From the NCBI GenBank assembly GCA_002311925.1, contig DCAK01000034.1, positions 5,837-14,692 on the forward strand: a stretch of 8,856 nucleotides of DNA. The letters run 5' to 3'. Source of the stretch: Planctomycetes bacterium UBA1135 (GTDB taxonomy: Bacteria > Planctomycetota > UBA1135). Position 1 is the first letter of the stretch. Each line of letters begins with the position of its first letter. The notes beneath the pieces are model-generated. The model had not been told where the DNA came from, searched no databases, and saw nothing but the letters and a program-made list of their open reading frames with translations. Both the position numbers and the translations under genes were made by a program. Below are positions 6,257-8,856 of the stretch, piece after piece.

Positions 6257-6607
6257 ATGAGCCCAGTCAAGCTCTACGTCAAGTCCGGTTGCAAAGCCTG
6301 CGATCGCGCAGCCGCATACCTCACCAAAAAGGAAATTTCTTACGAGCGGGTGGACATTCTCAAGTCCCCTCCAGCAAAGAAGTTGCTGGAAAAGGCCGTC
6401 GATGCCTTCGACCCCAAGACTTCCTTCAACGCAAGGGCCAAGGGATTCAAGGATCACGACATTCCCAACGCCACCTTCAAGACCAAGAAGGAAGTTGTTG
6501 ATTTACTCCGGGCCAACCCGGACATGATTCGCCGCCCCCTTCTGGCTCGTGGCGAAAAGGCCATCCTCGGTTTCGACGAAGCCGACTACGCGACCTTCCT
6601 CCGCTAG
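6257..6607 (+). CDS. ArsC/Spx/MgsR-family thioredoxin-fold protein
   Basis: A 116-residue cytoplasmic protein of the arsenate reductase (ArsC)/Spx family, of normal family length. The N-terminal 'KLYVKSGCKACDRAAAYL' (5-22) carries a CxxC pair (Cys12, Cys15). Cys12 matches the catalytic Cys of glutaredoxin-coupled ArsC, while CxxC is the redox switch form seen in Spx-like proteins. Arg60 and the 'IRRPLL' segment (91-96) match the family's oxyanion-binding arginine positions. The end 'KAILGFDEADYATFL' is typical. It could reduce arsenate or act as a thiol oxidoreductase or redox sensor; no ars genes or RNA-polymerase context decide this. It is preceded by a good promoter and Shine-Dalgarno site. 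Its 3' end overlaps the fdhD start by 59 bp, so the two are likely cotranscribed. Confidence 0.85.
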   Translation: MSPVKLYVKSGCKACDRAAAYLTKKEISYERVDILKSPPAKKLLEKAVDAFDPKTSFNARAKGFKDHDIPNATFKTKKEVVDLLRANPDMIRRPLLARGEKAILGFDEADYATFLR

Positions 6608-7442
6608 TCCCGCGCCGGCCTGGCGCGAAATCCGGAGGGAACAAATCGGGCCTCGGGCCGGGGAAACCCGGCCCGACTCCGTAGCCGTCGAAGAACCCCT
6701 CGAAGTGAGGGTGCATGGGAACGCCTTGGCGGTCCTGATGCGCACCCCTGGCCGCGAGGAGGACTTGGTCGCCGGCTTCCTGGCATCCGAGGGGGTCATT
6801 GCCGGATCTTCCGACCTGGTGGGAGTCGCCCCTTGCGCTCATCTTGAAACCGGCGAACCGGAGGCCCACATCTGGAACGCGGTTCTGGGGGCCGGGGTGG
6901 ATTTCGATCCGAGGGAACGAAGGTTCGGCGCCGTTTCCGCCTCCTGCGGATTGTGCGGCACCCTCACCCTGGAGGATTTGGAGAGACAGCTGCCACTCTT
7001 GGGTCCTCCGCCGGAAATCATTTTCGAGGGTTTGATGGAGAAGGCTTTCCAATCTCTCCGGGAGGTTCAGCCACTCTTCAAGAAAACCGGAGCCACCCAC
7101 GGAGCCGCTCTCGCGGATTTCGAGACGGGGAAGCTCGTGGAAGCGGCGGAGGATGTTGGCCGCCACAACGCGGTGGACAAGGTTCTCGGTGCTCGATTAA
7201 GGGCTGGGGACTATCCAGTTTTGAAGCCTTGCCTGCTCCTTGTGAGCGGAAGGGTTTCTTTTGAAATCATTCAGAAAGCCGCTTTGGGAGCTGTTCCTGC
7301 TGTTGTAGGAATCGGCGCTCCGACCACATTGGCGGTGGACGCCGCCCGAAAATCCGGACTGACCCTGGTTGGGATGGTGCGGGAGGGAATCGCCAATCGC
7401 TACGCGGGTTCACTCGACCTTACCGGGTCGGCCTCTCTCTAG
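6549..7442 (+). CDS. fdhD: Formate dehydrogenase accessory sulfurtransferase FdhD
   Basis: FdhD passes sulfur from a cysteine desulfurase to the molybdenum (or tungsten) bis-MGD cofactor, which activates formate dehydrogenase in the cytoplasm. The 297-residue frame has the family opening 'VAVEEPLEVRVHGN' (45-58), 'LMRTPGREEDLVAGFLASEG' (63-82), the sulfur-carrying CxxC loop 'SASCGLCG' (Cys133, Cys136), 'TGATHGAA' (180-187), the signature 'EDVGRHNAVDKVLG' (201-214) and 'SGRVSFEIIQKAA' (233-245). GTG 6549 is the only reasonable start: the next in-frame start lies inside the conserved opening. This makes a 59-bp overlap with the arsC-like gene and gives an S/T/P/R-rich first ~20 residues not conserved in the family. 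There is no Shine-Dalgarno sequence, so translational coupling is likely. No formate dehydrogenase gene is in the window; one is expected elsewhere. Confidence 0.95.
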   Translation: MAKRPSSVSTKPTTRPSSASPAPAWREIRREQIGPRAGETRPDSVAVEEPLEVRVHGNALAVLMRTPGREEDLVAGFLASEGVIAGSSDLVGVAPCAHLETGEPEAHIWNAVLGAGVDFDPRERRFGAVSASCGLCGTLTLEDLERQLPLLGPPPEIIFEGLMEKAFQSLREVQPLFKKTGATHGAALADFETGKLVEAAEDVGRHNAVDKVLGARLRAGDYPVLKPCLLLVSGRVSFEIIQKAALGAVPAVVGIGAPTTLAVDAARKSGLTLVGMVREGIANRYAGSLDLTGSASL

Positions 7443-7453
7443 GTCGAGCCTCC

Positions 7454-7681
7454 TTAGAGGTCGACCGCGGCAAGGTCATGGATGTTGTAATCCAGGGAGA
7501 ATTTGCGCTCGACGTCGATGATGCGTCCCGAGCCCAGGCGGGGAACGAAGGTCACGAATCCATGTTCCATCCTCCCGTCCTTGAATCGCAAGGTCACGGA
7601 GTCTCGGGTGTGGGCCGTTTGGAGACGGTCGACGAGAAGTTGAAGGTCTTGAAGTTCAGTTTCTGTGGCGCGGCGTACCAT
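7454..7681 (-). CDS. Small protein, possible Sm-like/SH3-like barrel
   Basis: A 75-residue protein I cannot name. Residues 1-25 are probably helical ('TETELQDLQLLVDRLQ', 6-21). Residues 27-75 alternate as short beta strands ('DSVTLRFKDG', 'MEHGFVTFVP', 'GRIIDVE', 'FSLDYNI', 'HDLAAVDL'). A helix followed by about five strands with 'KDGR..HGFV' is reminiscent of Sm/Hfq-like barrels, but this is inference. It follows the Nudix gene on the same strand after 33 bp and converges on fdhD with 11 bp between stops. Its ATG has no Shine-Dalgarno sequence, so expression probably depends on the upstream gene. Its packing between real genes and protein-like composition support it being real. Confidence 0.6.
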   Translation of the reverse strand: MVRRATETELQDLQLLVDRLQTAHTRDSVTLRFKDGRMEHGFVTFVPRLGSGRIIDVERKFSLDYNIHDLAAVDL

Positions 7682-7714
7682 CGTCAGGTTTTTGGGTTGA
7701 GAGGGGGGGTCGTT

Positions 7715-8344
7715 TCAGACGAGGGAGGATTCAAGAGCGAGCACTCCCGAGCGTAGAAGAAGAGAGGACCAGGTTTCGAAGGGCGGTTCCGACCGGGTGG
7801 CCGATTCTTCGAGGGAGGAGAGGGTTTCGAAGCCTCCGGTCATGGCGGAAGTCTCCCGAATGGAGACTTCCGCGCCGGTGGCGTCCAGGCGAAAGACGAC
7901 CCCGATGTGGACGGAGCCCACTTCGGTCGAGTCGTCGTTGAGAAGGCCGAGCGGGCGGAGAGGCAGAGGGGCTTCAGGAAGCACCAGTTCCTCTCCAAGT
8001 TCCCGGAGGCAGGCGGCCTGAAGGATGTCCCCTTGGCCTTCGGCATCGCAGGGGTTCACATGACCCCCGACCCCGATGCTTTTCTTGCCGTGAAGGCGGG
8101 CCTCCCCCTGGGTGTTCAATCGAGTGAGGGCCAGGACCTGATCCCCACGGGTGACGGCCACATAGGGGATGGGTTGCTTGAAATCGGGTTGGGTTTCGGC
8201 CCATCGGCGCTCGACGAAGAATCCGGAGGCCCGAGCGGGGGCGAGAAACTCGGCCTCGATGGCTTCGGGGGTCAAGGGGCGAAACCCTTGAAAGGCTTCC
8301 GGCCCGAGAATGGCGGCACGGGGAACGACCCAGACAAACTCCAT
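7715..8344 (-). CDS. Variant Nudix-fold hydrolase ('phosphoesterase' type)
   Basis: A 209-residue protein with a Nudix fold and a non-standard Nudix box. 'SIGVGGHVNPCDAEGQGDI' (89-107) leads into 'AACLRELGEEL' (110-120), giving the REUxEE metal-binding core (Arg114, Glu115, Glu118, Glu119). The spacing from the usual GG is about six residues longer than the 23-residue consensus, and the terminal Gly is replaced (Val121). 'LGLLNDDSTEVGSVHIGVVF' (132-151) and 'FETWSSLLL' (189-197) match a conserved group I recall as annotated 'phosphoesterase' or Nudix protein in several phyla. The N-terminal domain 'MEFVWVVPRAA' to 'QPIPYVAV' is also characteristic. It likely hydrolyses a nucleoside-diphosphate-linked substrate, but which one is unknown. 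ATG 8344 fits family N-termini. An extended -10 element lies just upstream, predicting an essentially leaderless mRNA. It is probably cotranscribed with the small gene that follows. Confidence 0.82.
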   Translation of the reverse strand: MEFVWVVPRAAILGPEAFQGFRPLTPEAIEAEFLAPARASGFFVERRWAETQPDFKQPIPYVAVTRGDQVLALTRLNTQGEARLHGKKSIGVGGHVNPCDAEGQGDILQAACLRELGEELVLPEAPLPLRPLGLLNDDSTEVGSVHIGVVFRLDATGAEVSIRETSAMTGGFETLSSLEESATRSEPPFETWSSLLLRSGVLALESSLV

Positions 8345-8350
8345 GCGCCT

Positions 8351-8378
8351 TTTCTAACAGGAATTTGGAGTCTGGCAA
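8351..8378 (-). promoter_or_regulatory. Promoter of the Nudix gene (predicted leaderless)
   Basis: On the minus strand, TTGCCA (8378 to 8373), a 16-bp spacer and TAGAAA (8356 to 8351) preceded by TG plus one base (extended -10). The predicted start is near 8344, the A of the ATG. The AAAGG just before the ATG would then be outside the mRNA. Confidence 0.5.
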
Positions 8379-8415
8379 GGGTTTGAGGCCAAAATTACCC
8401 AACTTGTTGAGTATT

Positions 8416-8424
8416 TGTGGATAA
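8416..8424 (-). promoter_or_regulatory. Consensus DnaA-box sequence
   Basis: A perfect TTATCCACA on the minus strand in the 170-bp gap between rnpB and the Nudix gene. A poorer match, ATATCCACG, lies on the plus strand at 8459-8467. The two share a 7-bp inverted repeat, GTGGATA (8417-8423) / TATCCAC (8460-8466). One exact box is too little to call an origin; it may be a DnaA binding site or chance. Confidence 0.35.
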
Positions 8425-8467
8425 CTACCCCTACATCTTGTGCCCCTATCCCTTGTGTATATCCACG

Positions 8468-8490
8468 AAAAAGGCCCCAATGCAGGGTCC
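8468..8490 (-). terminator. rnpB: Intrinsic terminator after RNase P RNA
   Basis: On the minus strand, GGACCC (8490 to 8485), a six-base loop and GGGGCC form a stem with one mismatch. TTTTT (8472 to 8468) follows at once. It lies about 25 nt past the RNase P RNA 3' end and points away from it, so it most likely ends that transcript before the Nudix gene. Confidence 0.6.
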
Positions 8491-8514
8491 AATGCCAGAA
8501 CTCTCCGCCTTGGG

Positions 8515-8856
8515 AGGTGGAGTGTCGCCCTGTAAGCCGGGTTCTGTCCCCGCCGACCCGAAGGTCGGAGGGGGGCGACCATTCCTCTAGGACCGCCGTT
8601 GCCGACGGCCTCGAACGCTCTACCCGGAGGTCAAGCGGCGCGGGCCGCGCCATCCCTCCCTATGTGAACTTTCTCCCGGTGGGGTTTACCTTGCCACGCC
8701 TGTCACCAGGCGCGCGGTGAGCTCTTACCTCACCTTTTCAACCTTGCCGTCGGCCGAAGCCGCTTGGGCGGTTTGTTTTCTGTGGCACTTTCCCTGGGGT
8801 TGCCCCCGGTGGCCGTTAGCCACCACCGCGCCCTGTGGAGCCCGGACTTTCCTCGA
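8515..8856 (-). ncRNA. rnpB: RNase P RNA, bacterial class A, 5' end outside window
   Basis: The catalytic RNA of RNase P, which removes the 5' leader of tRNA precursors. Read on the minus strand it begins near the edge with the conserved 'GAGGAAAGTCCGGGCTCC' (8853 to 8836), the 5' half of the P4 core. It contains 'GGTAAGAGCTCACCGCG' in the specificity domain and 'GGCAAGGTAAACCCCACC' after it. It ends with the partner core element 'ACAGAACCCGGCTTA', followed by the P1 3' strand and a run to about 8515. Gene order and motifs match class A. About 60 nt of the 5' end (P1 and nearby) should lie beyond 8856. The 3' end is placed by comparison with the E. coli RNA and is good to a few bases. Confidence 0.95.

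Noticed and set aside
6477..7166. 229-codon minus-strand open frame opposite fdhD
   Set aside because: It is antisense to a clearly identified fdhD and the translation has no domain pattern.
7437..7460. Possible terminator hairpin (CTCTA/TAGAG) between fdhD and the small minus-strand gene
   Set aside because: The stem is only 5 bp with no T-run on either strand, too weak to call.
8345..8514. Replication origin between rnpB and the Nudix gene
   Set aside because: Only one exact DnaA box and one poor match, no clear AT-rich unwinding region, and no dnaA, dnaN or similar genes nearby.

Overview
The window is GC-rich bacterial chromosome made up mainly of single-copy metabolic and housekeeping genes. 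It most resembles a Planctomycetota-type (or less likely Acidobacteriota-like) genome. The reasons are a DUF1080 (3-keto-disaccharide hydrolase fold) lipoprotein beside a NupG-like permease, a secreted protein with a C-terminal module I associate with planctomycetes, an MqnD-like protein with the 'HSPDPDDAF' variant motif, a variant Nudix 'phosphoesterase'-type protein, and scarce Shine-Dalgarno sequences. The phylum call is inference from protein style, not from a marker gene. A nearly complete class A RNase P RNA is present at the right edge. I see no CRISPR array, tRNA, rRNA, transposase, phage gene or defence system.

Layout. Positions 1-3017 hold four genes on the minus strand, read right to left: a ferredoxin-reductase-like flavoprotein (2226-3017), a secreted protein of unknown function (1233-2177), a DUF1080 lipoprotein (592-1200), and the N-terminal part of a NupG-like major facilitator permease running off the left edge (1-577). 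The last two are 14 bp apart and look like a carbohydrate or nucleoside processing-and-uptake pair. The mqnD-like gene (3051-3902, plus) diverges from the flavoprotein gene across only 33 bp, where two -10-like hexamers overlap. It converges on an aldehyde dehydrogenase gene (4124-5629, minus). The 221-bp gap between those two holds a long imperfect inverted repeat with smaller hairpins nested inside.

The aldehyde dehydrogenase gene diverges from a small degenerate receiver-domain protein (5675-6082, plus, probable TTG start). Next come a promoter, a structured leader and a two-gene plus-strand unit: an ArsC/Spx-family thioredoxin-fold protein (6257-6607) and fdhD (6549-7442), which overlap by 59 bp. 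Convergent to fdhD is a minus-strand pair: a variant Nudix protein (7715-8344) and a 75-residue protein with a possible Sm-like fold (7454-7681). RNase P RNA (8515-8856, minus, 5' end outside the window) lies upstream of that pair and is closed by an intrinsic terminator.

Together the genes suggest a respiring bacterium that makes menaquinone by the futalosine route (mqnD), matures a molybdenum- or tungsten-dependent formate dehydrogenase (fdhD), and degrades glycosides. No single pathway links the whole window. The observations most worth following are the structured mqnD/ALDH intergenic element, the repeated arrangement of a -10-like hexamer just upstream of an ATG (predicted leaderless mRNAs), and two conserved-fold proteins lacking their family's key residues: the flavoprotein without RxYS and the receiver without its phosphoacceptor Asp. 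I found no convincing new multi-gene system.
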